A stretch of 64,000 bases of DNA from Coprenecus sp949297365 (GTDB taxonomy: Bacteria; Bacteroidota; Bacteroidia; Bacteroidales; UBA932): positions 1,364,001-1,428,000 of the forward strand of contig OZ006987.1 in NCBI GenBank assembly GCA_963931055.1, in the 5' to 3' direction. This document shows, piece by piece, positions 49,773-58,357 of the stretch. A model generated the notes under the pieces. The model was not told where the DNA came from. It saw nothing but the letters and a program-made list of their open reading frames with translations, and searched no databases. A program made the translations under genes and the position numbers. Numbering within the stretch: the first letter of the stretch is position 1; each line of letters begins with the position of its first letter.

Positions 49773-50804
49773 ATGGATAATATCGGGGACAGCGGGATTG
49801 TCATATACCAGACAGAAGATGGAGTGACACAGATTGATGTTAGGCTGGAGCATGAAAATCTATGGCTTACTCAGCAGCAGATGGCGGATCTTTACCAGAC
49901 TTCCAGGACGAATGTCGTGGAGCACATCAAGCACATATATGAAGAGCAGGAACTCGATGAGGCCTCAACCTGTCGGAATTTCCGACAGGTTCGGCAGGAG
50001 GGGATGAGGAGGGTTGAACGGGAGATGCCCTTCTATAATCTTGATATGATTATATCATTGGGATATAGAGTGAAATCGCGTATTGCAACGCATTTCCGCC
50101 GTTGGGCTTCGGAACGTCTGAAGGAGTATATGATTAAAGGTTTTACGATGGATGACGGGCGGTTGAAACAAATGGGAGGCGGAGGATATTGGCGTGAGTT
50201 GCTTACCCGTATCCGGGATATCCGCTCATCTGAAAAAGTGATGTATCGTCAGGTTCTGGATTTGTATGCTACCAGTGTTGATTACGATCCCAAGTCGGCA
50301 GAATCAATTCAATTTTTTAAGATTGTTCAGAATAAACTGCATTATGCTGCACATGGACATACGGCAGCTGAAGTTATCTATGAGCGGGCTGATGCAGATA
50401 AACCTTTTATGGGATTGACTTCTTTTGCCGGCGGACAGCCTGTAAAGAGCGATGTCGTTAATGCCAAGAATTACTTGTATGAGGATGAGCTTAAAGTTCT
50501 TAATAACCTGGTGTCAGGATACTTTGACTTTGCCGAGATACAGGCTATACGGCATCAGCCGATGTATATGGCTGACTATATCAGACAATTGGATAATATC
50601 TTGGCATCTACCGGAGAAAAGTTGCTGTCAGGAGCCGGACGCGTATCTCATAAACAGGCAGAAGAGAAAGCTGTTGCTGAATTCAGAAAATATCAGGCGA
50701 AAACACTATCCCCGGTAGAAGAAGCTTATTTTGAGACTATCAAAACTTTAACGGCTAAAACTTCCAGGAAAAATAAAGAGGACGGGAACAGTGATAAATT
50801 TTGA
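49773..50804 (+). CDS. RhuM-family protein, accessory
   Basis: A 343-residue protein of the RhuM (virulence protein) family, common on islands and of unknown biochemical role. Family parts seen are an N-terminal winged-helix-like region (LTQQQMADLYQTSRTNVVEH), the segment FYNLDMIISLGYRVKSRIAT plus HFRRWASERLKEYMIKGF, and the helical C-terminal half with AAEVIYERADADKPFMGLTS. The DNA is AT-richer than its neighbours rdgB and rnr. A perfect 25-bp palindrome lies inside the coding sequence (49967-49991). The stop codon comes 7 bp before the rdgB ATG, so it has been inserted tightly in front of housekeeping genes. Confidence 0.88.
   Translation: MDNIGDSGIVIYQTEDGVTQIDVRLEHENLWLTQQQMADLYQTSRTNVVEHIKHIYEEQELDEASTCRNFRQVRQEGMRRVEREMPFYNLDMIISLGYRVKSRIATHFRRWASERLKEYMIKGFTMDDGRLKQMGGGGYWRELLTRIRDIRSSEKVMYRQVLDLYATSVDYDPKSAESIQFFKIVQNKLHYAAHGHTAAEVIYERADADKPFMGLTSFAGGQPVKSDVVNAKNYLYEDELKVLNNLVSGYFDFAEIQAIRHQPMYMADYIRQLDNILASTGEKLLSGAGRVSHKQAEEKAVAEFRKYQAKTLSPVEEAYFETIKTLTAKTSRKNKEDGNSDKF
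49967..49991. repeat. Perfect 25-bp palindrome inside the RhuM gene
   Basis: AACCTGTCGGAA, one T, then TTCCGACAGGTT, with 12-bp arms and no mismatch. In the protein it encodes part of STCRNFRQVRQEG. Its symmetry is far more than codon use requires; it may bind a protein or be a recombination or nicking site. Confidence 0.75.
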
Positions 50805-50811
50805 AAATACA

Positions 50812-51435
50812 ATGGAAATAGTTTTTGCAACGGGCAACCGCCACAAGGTCGAGGAGGCCGCACAGATTCTGGGTCCGGAGTTCGTGTTGAGGACTCCGGC
50901 GGAACTTGGTATTACTGAGGACATACCGGAGACTTCGGATACTCTGGAGGGCAATGCGCTACAGAAGGCGGAGTACATCTATAAGAAGACAGGTCTGCCG
51001 TGTTTTTCGGATGATACGGGGCTTTTCGTGGACGCTCTCGGCGGGGCACCCGGGGTGCTCTCTGCCCGCTATGCCGGTCCGGGGAAGAAGGCGGAGGACA
51101 ATGTCCGCAAGCTCCTCTCTGAATTGAAGGACGTGCCCGCAGAGAAGGACGGCCGCAGACAGCGTACTGCAAGGTTCCGTTGTGTGGTGGCGTATGTGAG
51201 CGACAAAGGCCATGAGCTGTTCGAGGGCCGTGTAGAGGGCGAGATTGCAGATGCTCCCTCCGGAAAGGACGGTTTCGGCTATGACCCGGTCTTCCTTCCG
51301 GAGAAATACGGCTTGACGAAGACTTTCGCCGAACTTACCCATGAACAGAAAAATGCCATTTCCCACCGCGGCGAGGCCATGAGGCAGTTCGCGGAGTGGA
51401 TGCGGAGGGAGCATCTGACCGGCGGCGGGCGATGA
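50812..51435 (+). CDS. rdgB: Non-canonical purine NTP pyrophosphatase (RdgB/HAM1)
   Basis: House-cleaning enzyme removing ITP and XTP from the nucleotide pool. The start is ATG 50812 (MEIVFATGNRHKVEE); a GTG at 50791 overlapping RhuM is rejected. Family motifs are TGNRHKVEEA, SDDTGLFVDALGGAPGVLSA plus RYAG, the DGFGYDPVF segment and THEQKNAISHRG. It has 207 residues, as expected. The stop overlaps the recO start (ATGATGA). Confidence 0.95.
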   Translation: MEIVFATGNRHKVEEAAQILGPEFVLRTPAELGITEDIPETSDTLEGNALQKAEYIYKKTGLPCFSDDTGLFVDALGGAPGVLSARYAGPGKKAEDNVRKLLSELKDVPAEKDGRRQRTARFRCVVAYVSDKGHELFEGRVEGEIADAPSGKDGFGYDPVFLPEKYGLTKTFAELTHEQKNAISHRGEAMRQFAEWMRREHLTGGGR

Positions 51436-52112
51436 TGATTGTCCTTCATACTCTCAAGTACGGGGATACTTCTTTGATAGTCCACGGTTATACTCAGGAG
51501 GAGGGCCGTGTCAGTTTTATTCTGCGCGGAGCATTCCGTCAGGCCAATGGGAAGAAAGGCTCCTCAAATCACGGGACAGTGCTGCTGCATCCGCTGAGTA
51601 TCGTCAACTATGTGGCATCGAAAAGTCCGAAGGGCAGTATGTCCTATCTGAAGGAGTTCTCCCCGAAGTACCGCCTGCATTCGATAAGGGAGGATTTCAG
51701 CAAGATATCCATAGCGATGTTCATCAGCGAGCTGCTCTACCGCACTCTGCTGCACTCCGAACGGGACGGGGAACTGTATGCCTTTCTGGAAGATGCGGTC
51801 CTGAAGCTGGAGGCCGTCGAGGGTAGTCCGGCCAATTTCCACCTTTGGTTTCTGGATAGGTACACCGCATTTCTCGGCTTCCCTTTCGAGAGGGGATTTA
51901 ATCTGGATTTCAATCCGTTTACTACGGTGCAGACCGACAGGCTCCGCTCCATTCACGAAGCGTCCTTCGAGGATGCGCTGTCCCTGCCGATGACCGGAGC
52001 GGAGCGGAAGGAACTGATCGAGGCCGTCATCCGCTGGCTGGAGTTCCATACCGGCTCCCGTATCGACCTGCGTTCGCTCTCCGTCCTGCATCAAATATCG
52101 AAACTCCGCTGA
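51432..52112 (+). CDS. recO: DNA repair protein RecO
   Basis: Helps RecF/RecR load RecA at gaps. The start is ATG 51432 (or 51435), overlapping the rdgB stop. The N-terminal OB fold reads IVLHTLKYGDTSLIVHGYTQ and EEGRVSFILRGAF. The helical C-terminal part lacks the four-cysteine zinc site, as in other Bacteroidota. It has 226 residues. The AAA/DUF4276 pair starts 55 bp downstream. Confidence 0.92.
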   Translation: MMIVLHTLKYGDTSLIVHGYTQEEGRVSFILRGAFRQANGKKGSSNHGTVLLHPLSIVNYVASKSPKGSMSYLKEFSPKYRLHSIREDFSKISIAMFISELLYRTLLHSERDGELYAFLEDAVLKLEAVEGSPANFHLWFLDRYTAFLGFPFERGFNLDFNPFTTVQTDRLRSIHEASFEDALSLPMTGAERKELIEAVIRWLEFHTGSRIDLRSLSVLHQISKLR

Positions 52113-52166
52113 ATTCTTCACCTTTTTCAGTAATTATCACTATCTTCGCCAGATAAATGCACGGCT

Positions 52167-53228
52167 ATGCTGGATAGGATACAAATCAAGGGATATAAGT
52201 CAATACGCGATCTTAACCTGGCCCTTCGTCCGGTAAATATCCTTATAGGCTCCAATGGTGTCGGCAAGTCCAATTTTATCTCGTTTTTCAAGCTGGTCAA
52301 TAATATTTATGAGCGGCGGCTTCAGAGTTACACTATGCGTAACAGAGCCGAAAGTCTGCTTTATTATGGAGTTAAGAGAACAGCGGAGATTTACGGCTGC
52401 CTGAGTTCGTCCGACAGTGTCTATATGTTTGAACTGAGTCCCAGGGATGACGGCAGTATGTTTTTGGCAGAGGAAAGGACTGAGTCAGAAGGCCGGGATT
52501 TATTTATTCTGTCGGAAGAAGAAAGTATTGTCCGTGATTCCAGGCTATATGTGCATAAATGGATACAAGGAATTATGGAAAGTTGCAATGTGTATCATTT
52601 CCATGACACATCCAAAGGATCTCCCTTGCGTTCCGCTGCAAAGGTCAATGACAACAGGATATTGAAAGAGGACGGCGGCAACTTGCCTGCATACCTTTAT
52701 CTGATGCAGCAGAAATATCCTAAGACGCTCAAGCGGATAGAGACGGTTATCCGGTCGGTAATGCCGTATTTTGAAAGGTTTGATCTCGAGCCGCAGGCTC
52801 TGGACGGAAGTATAGAACTTGTATGGAATGATGCGGATGCACCTGATAAGTACTTTTCCGCCAATGATTTGTCAGACGGCAGCATAAGATATATCGCCTT
52901 AGCGGCATTGTTGCTTCAGCCTGAGCTTCCTAAGATAATCATTATTGACGAACCGGAACTCGGGCTTCATCCCGTTGCGGTTACGCAGCTTGCCGGGATG
53001 ATACAGTCCGCAGCTGCACGCGGTTGTCAGATAATCGTATCCACTCAGTCTGTCAATCTTATCAATCATTTTGAGGCTGAGGATATCATCACTGTTGACA
53101 GGCAGGATGGCCAGTCAGTGTTCAACCGCTTGTCGCGTGACGATCTTAAAAATTGGATTGACGAGTACACGCTGGGAGAATTGTGGATGAAGAACATTAT
53201 TAACGGTCAGCCGGAGGAACTGCGATGA
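52167..53228 (+). CDS. AAA-family ATPase of the ABC/RecF type (AAA_21), partner of DUF4276
   Basis: A 353-residue SMC/RecF-like ATPase. Walker A is GSNGVGKSN (near residue 30), the signature-like helix LSDGSIRYIALA, Walker B IIIIDEPELGLHP and a switch His region STQSVNLINHFE. The central part (about 90-220) is an insertion with no recognised fold. The ATG of the DUF4276 gene overlaps its stop (ATGA). This pair resembles OLD-family nucleases split into two proteins, and also the AriA part of PARIS anti-phage systems, but the role is not shown here. Codon use is AT-richer than the flanking recO and GH3 genes. Confidence 0.85.
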   Translation: MLDRIQIKGYKSIRDLNLALRPVNILIGSNGVGKSNFISFFKLVNNIYERRLQSYTMRNRAESLLYYGVKRTAEIYGCLSSSDSVYMFELSPRDDGSMFLAEERTESEGRDLFILSEEESIVRDSRLYVHKWIQGIMESCNVYHFHDTSKGSPLRSAAKVNDNRILKEDGGNLPAYLYLMQQKYPKTLKRIETVIRSVMPYFERFDLEPQALDGSIELVWNDADAPDKYFSANDLSDGSIRYIALAALLLQPELPKIIIIDEPELGLHPVAVTQLAGMIQSAAARGCQIIVSTQSVNLINHFEAEDIITVDRQDGQSVFNRLSRDDLKNWIDEYTLGELWMKNIINGQPEELR

Positions 53229-53890
53229 AAAGACTGGTGTTTATAGTGGAGGGAGACTCGGAACTGAGATTTGTGAAGGAGGTGCTTGAGCCGTATTTTC
53301 ATTCCTCTGGTCTGTATAATGGCATCCAGTGTTTTAAACTCAAGCATTCGGGAGGGGGAATATCCAAGTATGCTCATGTCCGTGCTGATGTGGTCAAGAC
53401 TCTTTATGAGCAGGATGCGGTTGTGACCACAATGGTGGATTTTTATCGTCTTCCGTCTGATTTTCCTGGGTTTGCAGAGTCTTCTTCCGCTGCATCCCGC
53501 ATTGAGCAGGTGGAGATGTTGGAGCAGGCTTTTAAAATAGATATTGAGAAAACACAGGCCCGGATATTTGACAATCTGATCCCTTATATCCAGTTGCACG
53601 AGTTTGAGGCATTGGTATTCTCTTCACTTAATGGTTTTGAAGAGGTTTTTGAAAGATCGGAGATGGATTATAAGGGGCTGAAGGAAGTGATATCCGGATA
53701 TCCAAATCCTGAAGAGATAGACAATAGTCCTGATACTGCGCCGGCAGCGAGACTGAAAGCATTGATACCAGGATACAATAAGGTGCTGAATGGTGTCAGT
53801 ATTATTAAGGGGACGGGCATTGGCACTGTACTGGAAAGATGTCCTCATTTCAGGGCTTGGGTAGAGAAATTGAAACAAGCTGTTAAATAG
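53225..53890 (+). CDS. DUF4276 protein, TOPRIM-like
   Basis: A 221-residue protein. It starts MKRLVFIVEGDSELRFVKEV, where VEGDSE carries the glutamate of a TOPRIM motif 1. The family block VTTMVDFYRLPSDFPG holds the next acidic residue, and YIQLHEFEALVFSS follows. This fits a TOPRIM-type nuclease or effector similar to the one in OLD proteins. It overlaps the ATPase gene by 4 bp, so the two are made together. It ends 4 bp before GH3. Effector function is an inference. Confidence 0.83.
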   Translation: MKRLVFIVEGDSELRFVKEVLEPYFHSSGLYNGIQCFKLKHSGGGISKYAHVRADVVKTLYEQDAVVTTMVDFYRLPSDFPGFAESSSAASRIEQVEMLEQAFKIDIEKTQARIFDNLIPYIQLHEFEALVFSSLNGFEEVFERSEMDYKGLKEVISGYPNPEEIDNSPDTAPAARLKALIPGYNKVLNGVSIIKGTGIGTVLERCPHFRAWVEKLKQAVK

Positions 53891-53894
53891 TGAT

Positions 53895-55448
53895 ATGTCG
53901 GTGATCAATAGGGTGGTGATGGCGGCGCTGAGTCCGCTGCTGCGGAGTTTCGACCTGGGGTGCGGGCATCCCGGGGCGGTACAGGAAGGTGTGTTCCGGT
54001 CTCTGCTCAAGGCCGGTAGGGACACTGCTTTCGGCAATAAGCATGGATTCGGGGAGATAAGGGATTACAGGGATTTTGTGCGCAGGGTGCCGGTGAGGGA
54101 GTACAATCAGTTCGCACCGTACATCGATCGTCTGCGCCGTGGCGAGGACTACGTGCTGTGGAACGAGAAGGTCAGCTGGTTCGCCAAGTCCAGCGGTACG
54201 AGTTCGGACAAGAGCAAGTATATTCCGGTGACTCCGGCCAATCTGTCAGGCTGTCACTACCGTGGCTTCAAGACCATGCTGGCCACCTATATCCGCCGTT
54301 ATCCCGACTCGCGTCTGTTCAACGGCAAGGCACTTACCCTAGGAGGCAGCGTCAAGGTGGACGAGCTTTCAGGAAAGGGAGCCAGGAACGGAGACCTTTC
54401 GGCCATACTGCTGAGCAACAGCCCGTCCGTGGCCGAGATCGTCCGCACCCCGTCGCGGGATATCGCCATGCTGCCGGATTTCAGGCAGAAGATAGAGAGC
54501 ATCTGCCGGGTGTGCTCGAAGCAGAACGTGACCAATTTCTCGGGCGTTCCGTCCTGGAACCTCATCATGATAGAACGGCTGCTGGAATATAATCATGCCC
54601 GGTATCTGACCGATATATGGCCCAATCTCGAACTGTTCATGCACGGAGGCATAAGTTTCGAGCCTTATCGGGAGCGGTACCGCCGGCTCATTCCTTCGGA
54701 CAGGATGCATTATCTGGAGAACTACAATGCCTCGGAGGGTTATTTCGCCCTGCAGGATGACCCTGCACAGAAGGGCATGGCCCTGACGCTGGACAACGGG
54801 GTGTTCTTCGAGTTCATCCCGATGCGCTCTCTGGACAAAGTCCTGGCAGGAGAGTCGGACGAGGTGTATACGGTGGATGAGGTGCGTACCGGAGTGAGAT
54901 ATGCGATGGTGATAACCACCAACAGCGGACTGTGGCGGTATCTGATAGGGGACTGTGTGGAATTCACTTCGCTCTGTCCGCACAGAATCATCATAACCGG
55001 TCGTACACAGCTTTATATTAATGCGTTCGGAGAGGAACTGATGATACATAACGCCGAGGAGGCCCTTTCGGAGGCCTGCCGGGAGTGCGGGGTGGAGGTG
55101 ACTGACTATACCGTGGCGCCGGTCTTTATGGATGAGAGCCATGCCAAGGGGGCGCATCAGTGGGTGGTGGAGTTCTCGGCCGGAAGCCAGGAGGCGGTGC
55201 GGGATCCCCGGAGGCTGCAGCAGTTCCGGGATGAGCTGGATGCGGCCCTGTGCCGGCGCAATTCGGATTACGAGGCCAAGCGCAGCGGAGATGTGACGAT
55301 GACGGAACTGGAGCTGACTCCCGTGCCTCCCGGAACATTCTACCGCTGGATGGAGAGCCGGGGCAAGACCGGCGGACAGAACAAGGTGCCGCGTCTGAGC
55401 AATGACCGGAGGTTTGTGGAACAGATATTGAATGCCGTAGACCGGTAG
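53895..55448 (+). CDS. GH3 auxin-responsive-type acyl-adenylate enzyme
   Basis: A 517-residue member of the GH3 family, acyl-adenylating enzymes that in plants join hormones to amino acids. Bacteroidota proteins of this family have no assigned substrate. Motifs are the P-loop-like SSGTSSDKSKYIPVT, YNASEGYFALQDDP and GLWRYLIGDCVEF, followed by the C-terminal FGEELMIHNAEEAL. It starts 4 bp after DUF4276 but probably belonged with the next housekeeping genes, since the codon use matches those. Confidence 0.9.
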   Translation: MSVINRVVMAALSPLLRSFDLGCGHPGAVQEGVFRSLLKAGRDTAFGNKHGFGEIRDYRDFVRRVPVREYNQFAPYIDRLRRGEDYVLWNEKVSWFAKSSGTSSDKSKYIPVTPANLSGCHYRGFKTMLATYIRRYPDSRLFNGKALTLGGSVKVDELSGKGARNGDLSAILLSNSPSVAEIVRTPSRDIAMLPDFRQKIESICRVCSKQNVTNFSGVPSWNLIMIERLLEYNHARYLTDIWPNLELFMHGGISFEPYRERYRRLIPSDRMHYLENYNASEGYFALQDDPAQKGMALTLDNGVFFEFIPMRSLDKVLAGESDEVYTVDEVRTGVRYAMVITTNSGLWRYLIGDCVEFTSLCPHRIIITGRTQLYINAFGEELMIHNAEEALSEACRECGVEVTDYTVAPVFMDESHAKGAHQWVVEFSAGSQEAVRDPRRLQQFRDELDAALCRRNSDYEAKRSGDVTMTELELTPVPPGTFYRWMESRGKTGGQNKVPRLSNDRRFVEQILNAVDR

Positions 55449-55466
55449 GATAAATTACAGAAGGAA

Positions 55467-56669
55467 ATGAATGCAATGGATACGCCGGTGCTGCTCCTGA
55501 CAGGATATCTGGGCAGCGGAAAGACCACATTGGTGAACAGGATTCTCTCCAACGGGAAGGGAATAAGATTTGCGGTGATAGTCAATGACCTGGGAGAGGT
55601 CAATATAGATGCGGCCCTGATTCAGAAGGGCGGTGTGGTGGGCACGCAGGACGACAGTCTGGTGGCCCTGCAGAACGGCTGTATATGCTGTACGCTCAAG
55701 ACGGACCTGATGGAACAGCTCTTCGAACTGGTCAGGTCCCGGAAGTTCGACTATATAGTCATAGAGGCCAGCGGTATCTGCGAGCCGGAGCCTATAGCCA
55801 GGACGATATGCTCGATGCCAAGAGTGGATCCGAGACTCAAGGAGTACGGCTATCCCCGTCTGGACTGTATAGTGACGGTGGTGGATGCTCTGCGTATGCG
55901 GGATGAGTTTGCCTGTGGCGACAGTCTGACCGGAAAAGATCTCGGAGAGGAAGATATCGAGAATCTGCTGGTTCAGCAGATGGAATTCTGCAACATCGTC
56001 CTTATCAATAAAGTATCAGAGGTCACTCCGAAGGAACTGGAACGTCTCCGCAGAATTGTCAGGGCGATACAGCCTTCGGCCAGGATCATGGAATGTGACT
56101 GGGCCGGGATAGATCTGGATTCAATTCTCAATACCCGGATGTTCAGCTACAATCAGGTGGCGGCATCGGCCGGCTGGATTCAGGGCATCGAGTCCATTCC
56201 GACGGAGGAAGAGGAGGCCGAGGCCCGTGGACATGAGGGTCATCATCATCATGACCACGATCATGATCACGAGGAAGGTGAGGCCGAGGAATACGGTGTG
56301 AGCACCTTTGTCTATTACCGTCGTCCGGCCTTTGATATCAACAGATTTGACAGTTTCGTCACCCGGCACTGGCCGGAAGGGGTGATAAGGGCCAAGGGTA
56401 TCTGTTACTTTACTCAGGACCCGGACATGTCCTATATGTTCGAGCAGGCAGGCCGTCAGAAGCAGCTCAAGGAGGCCGGTCAGTGGTACGCCACGGCTCC
56501 TGAGGACGAGCTGGAGCAGCTCAAGGCCAGCGACCCCGGCTTCTCCCGTGACTGGGATGAATATTATGGCGACCGAATGCAGAAGATAGTCTTCATCGGC
56601 CGCCATATGGACGTAGAGCAGATAAAAAAGGATCTCGACTTCTGTATCGCTCTGGATGCCGGATTCTAA
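55467..56669 (+). CDS. COG0523 (CobW/ZNG1-like) GTPase, metallochaperone
   Basis: A G3E-family GTPase of 400 residues. Walker A is GYLGSGKTTLVN; the metal site NGCICC (CxCC) follows LVALQ; the base motif is LINKVSEV. A His-rich stretch (EGHHHHDHDHDHEE, near residue 260) can bind Zn or a related metal. The C-terminal CobW-C domain follows. Such proteins deliver zinc to client proteins in starvation. No zinc regulator gene is next to it, and no Zur box was recognised by eye. Confidence 0.9.
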   Translation: MNAMDTPVLLLTGYLGSGKTTLVNRILSNGKGIRFAVIVNDLGEVNIDAALIQKGGVVGTQDDSLVALQNGCICCTLKTDLMEQLFELVRSRKFDYIVIEASGICEPEPIARTICSMPRVDPRLKEYGYPRLDCIVTVVDALRMRDEFACGDSLTGKDLGEEDIENLLVQQMEFCNIVLINKVSEVTPKELERLRRIVRAIQPSARIMECDWAGIDLDSILNTRMFSYNQVAASAGWIQGIESIPTEEEEAEARGHEGHHHHDHDHDHEEGEAEEYGVSTFVYYRRPAFDINRFDSFVTRHWPEGVIRAKGICYFTQDPDMSYMFEQAGRQKQLKEAGQWYATAPEDELEQLKASDPGFSRDWDEYYGDRMQKIVFIGRHMDVEQIKKDLDFCIALDAGF

Positions 56670-56707
56670 ACAGATTGCGTATATTTATCAGAATAATTGA
56701 ATAGAAG

Positions 56708-58354
56708 ATGAAAATAAGAAAAGTCTTGTTATGTGCTGTCATGGCAGCGGCTGGTGTGATTCCCGTATCCGCGCAGTCGGAGGAGTTCAATACCGGGAAA
56801 TATCTGGAGATACAGTCCATGGTGCTGAGGACTTTGGAGTCCCAGTACGTGGATTCGGTGAAGCTGGACGAGCTTATCCACAATGGTATTGATGCGATGT
56901 TGTCCACTCTGGATCCCTATACTGTCTTTATCCCTGAGGAGAATGAGGAGGATCTGGACATACTTACCACCGCCAGTTACGGCGGAGTGGGAGCCTTGAT
57001 ACAAAAGACCCCTCAGGGGTATATTATCATCGCGGAGCCGTATGAGGGTTCGGCGGCCATAAAGGCAGGACTCAATCCGGGGGACACTATCGTCGCCATT
57101 GAAGGAGTGAATACCAAGGACCTGCCTGTAGACCAGTGCAGCGGGAAGATGAGGGGGCGTCCGGGTACGGTGCTCAACATGACTGTGGTCAGGGGGCGCG
57201 GCGGGGACACCGTGGATGTGGCCCTGACCCGTGAGAGGATACATATTCCGGACGTGGTGTATTACGGATTCCTGAGTGACGACTCGACCGGCTATATCCA
57301 GATAGGCGGATTTACTAAGGACGGGTCCAAGGATGTCCGCAAGGCTCTTGAGGCCCTTAAGGCTGACGGCAGGATGAAGCGGCTGGTACTTGACCTTCGC
57401 GGCAACGGGGGCGGACTCATGGACGAGGCGGTAAACATTGTCTCCATGTTCGTTCCGAAAGGCTCGCTTGTGGTCTCGGCCAGGGGCAAGCATCCCGAGA
57501 CTCATTTTGAGTACAGGACCGAGACAGCTCCGGTGGACACCCTGTTGCCTTTGATGGTGATGGTCAATTCAGGTTCGGCATCGTCCTCCGAGATAGTCGC
57601 CGGTGCCCTGCAGGACATGGACAGGGCTGCTGTCGCCGGTATCCGTACCTACGGAAAGGGACTGGTGCAGACTATCAGGCCTGTGGGATACAATACCTCT
57701 CTAAAGGTGACAACTGCAAAGTATTATACGCCCAGCGGCCGTTGCGTTCAGGCCATAGACTACAGCCACCGCAATGAGGACGGCAGCGTGGGTGCCGTTC
57801 CCGACTCCCTTAAAAAGGAGTTCAGGACGAAGGGCGGGCGTCCGGTCTATGACGGAGGCGGTATCACTCCCGATATCATAGTAGAGCCGGATACGTACAG
57901 CCGTCCTGTTCTCTCTATGATTTACAGCAATGTTCTCAGTGATTACGCAATCAGATATTTCAACGCTCATGACAGCATCGCTCCGGCCGGAGAGTTCCGT
58001 CTGACGGACAGTGAGTATGATGACTTTGTCAGGTTTGCCTCGCAGAAGGACTTCGATGCCAGGACGGAGGCGCAGATAGAGATGGAGAGCGTACTGGAGG
58101 CGGCAGAGCGCGAGGGCCTGGGAGAGAACCTTGAGGGTCTGGATGAGGAGATGGAGGAACTGCTGGACCGCATGTCCCTTACCAAGGAAGAATTCCTGCT
58201 GGCTAACAAATCCCGCATCAAGCCGCTGCTGGAGGATGAGATAGCCTTGAAGTTCTACCTGCGTCGCGGCGGGGTCGAGTCTGCCCTCCGTCAGGACACC
58301 CAGCTTCAAAAGGCCCTTGAGCTCTGGGACGGAACTATTCCCTCCGTGGAGTAG
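56708..58354 (+). CDS. S41-family C-terminal processing peptidase
   Basis: Periplasmic serine protease of 548 residues. Signal peptide (LLCAVMAAAGVIPVSAQ), then a PDZ domain (about 95-170: GYIIIAEPYEGSAAIKAGL, GDTIVAIEG). The protease domain follows with GGGLMDEAVNIVSMF, the nucleophile in MVNSGSASSSEIVAGAL and the general base Lys in TYGKGLVQT. A helical C-terminal part completes it. This type trims or degrades proteins from the C-terminus. It is convergent with the MATE gene, 3 bp apart. Confidence 0.94.
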   Translation: MKIRKVLLCAVMAAAGVIPVSAQSEEFNTGKYLEIQSMVLRTLESQYVDSVKLDELIHNGIDAMLSTLDPYTVFIPEENEEDLDILTTASYGGVGALIQKTPQGYIIIAEPYEGSAAIKAGLNPGDTIVAIEGVNTKDLPVDQCSGKMRGRPGTVLNMTVVRGRGGDTVDVALTRERIHIPDVVYYGFLSDDSTGYIQIGGFTKDGSKDVRKALEALKADGRMKRLVLDLRGNGGGLMDEAVNIVSMFVPKGSLVVSARGKHPETHFEYRTETAPVDTLLPLMVMVNSGSASSSEIVAGALQDMDRAAVAGIRTYGKGLVQTIRPVGYNTSLKVTTAKYYTPSGRCVQAIDYSHRNEDGSVGAVPDSLKKEFRTKGGRPVYDGGGITPDIIVEPDTYSRPVLSMIYSNVLSDYAIRYFNAHDSIAPAGEFRLTDSEYDDFVRFASQKDFDARTEAQIEMESVLEAAEREGLGENLEGLDEEMEELLDRMSLTKEEFLLANKSRIKPLLEDEIALKFYLRRGGVESALRQDTQLQKALELWDGTIPSVE

Positions 58355-58357
58355 ATA

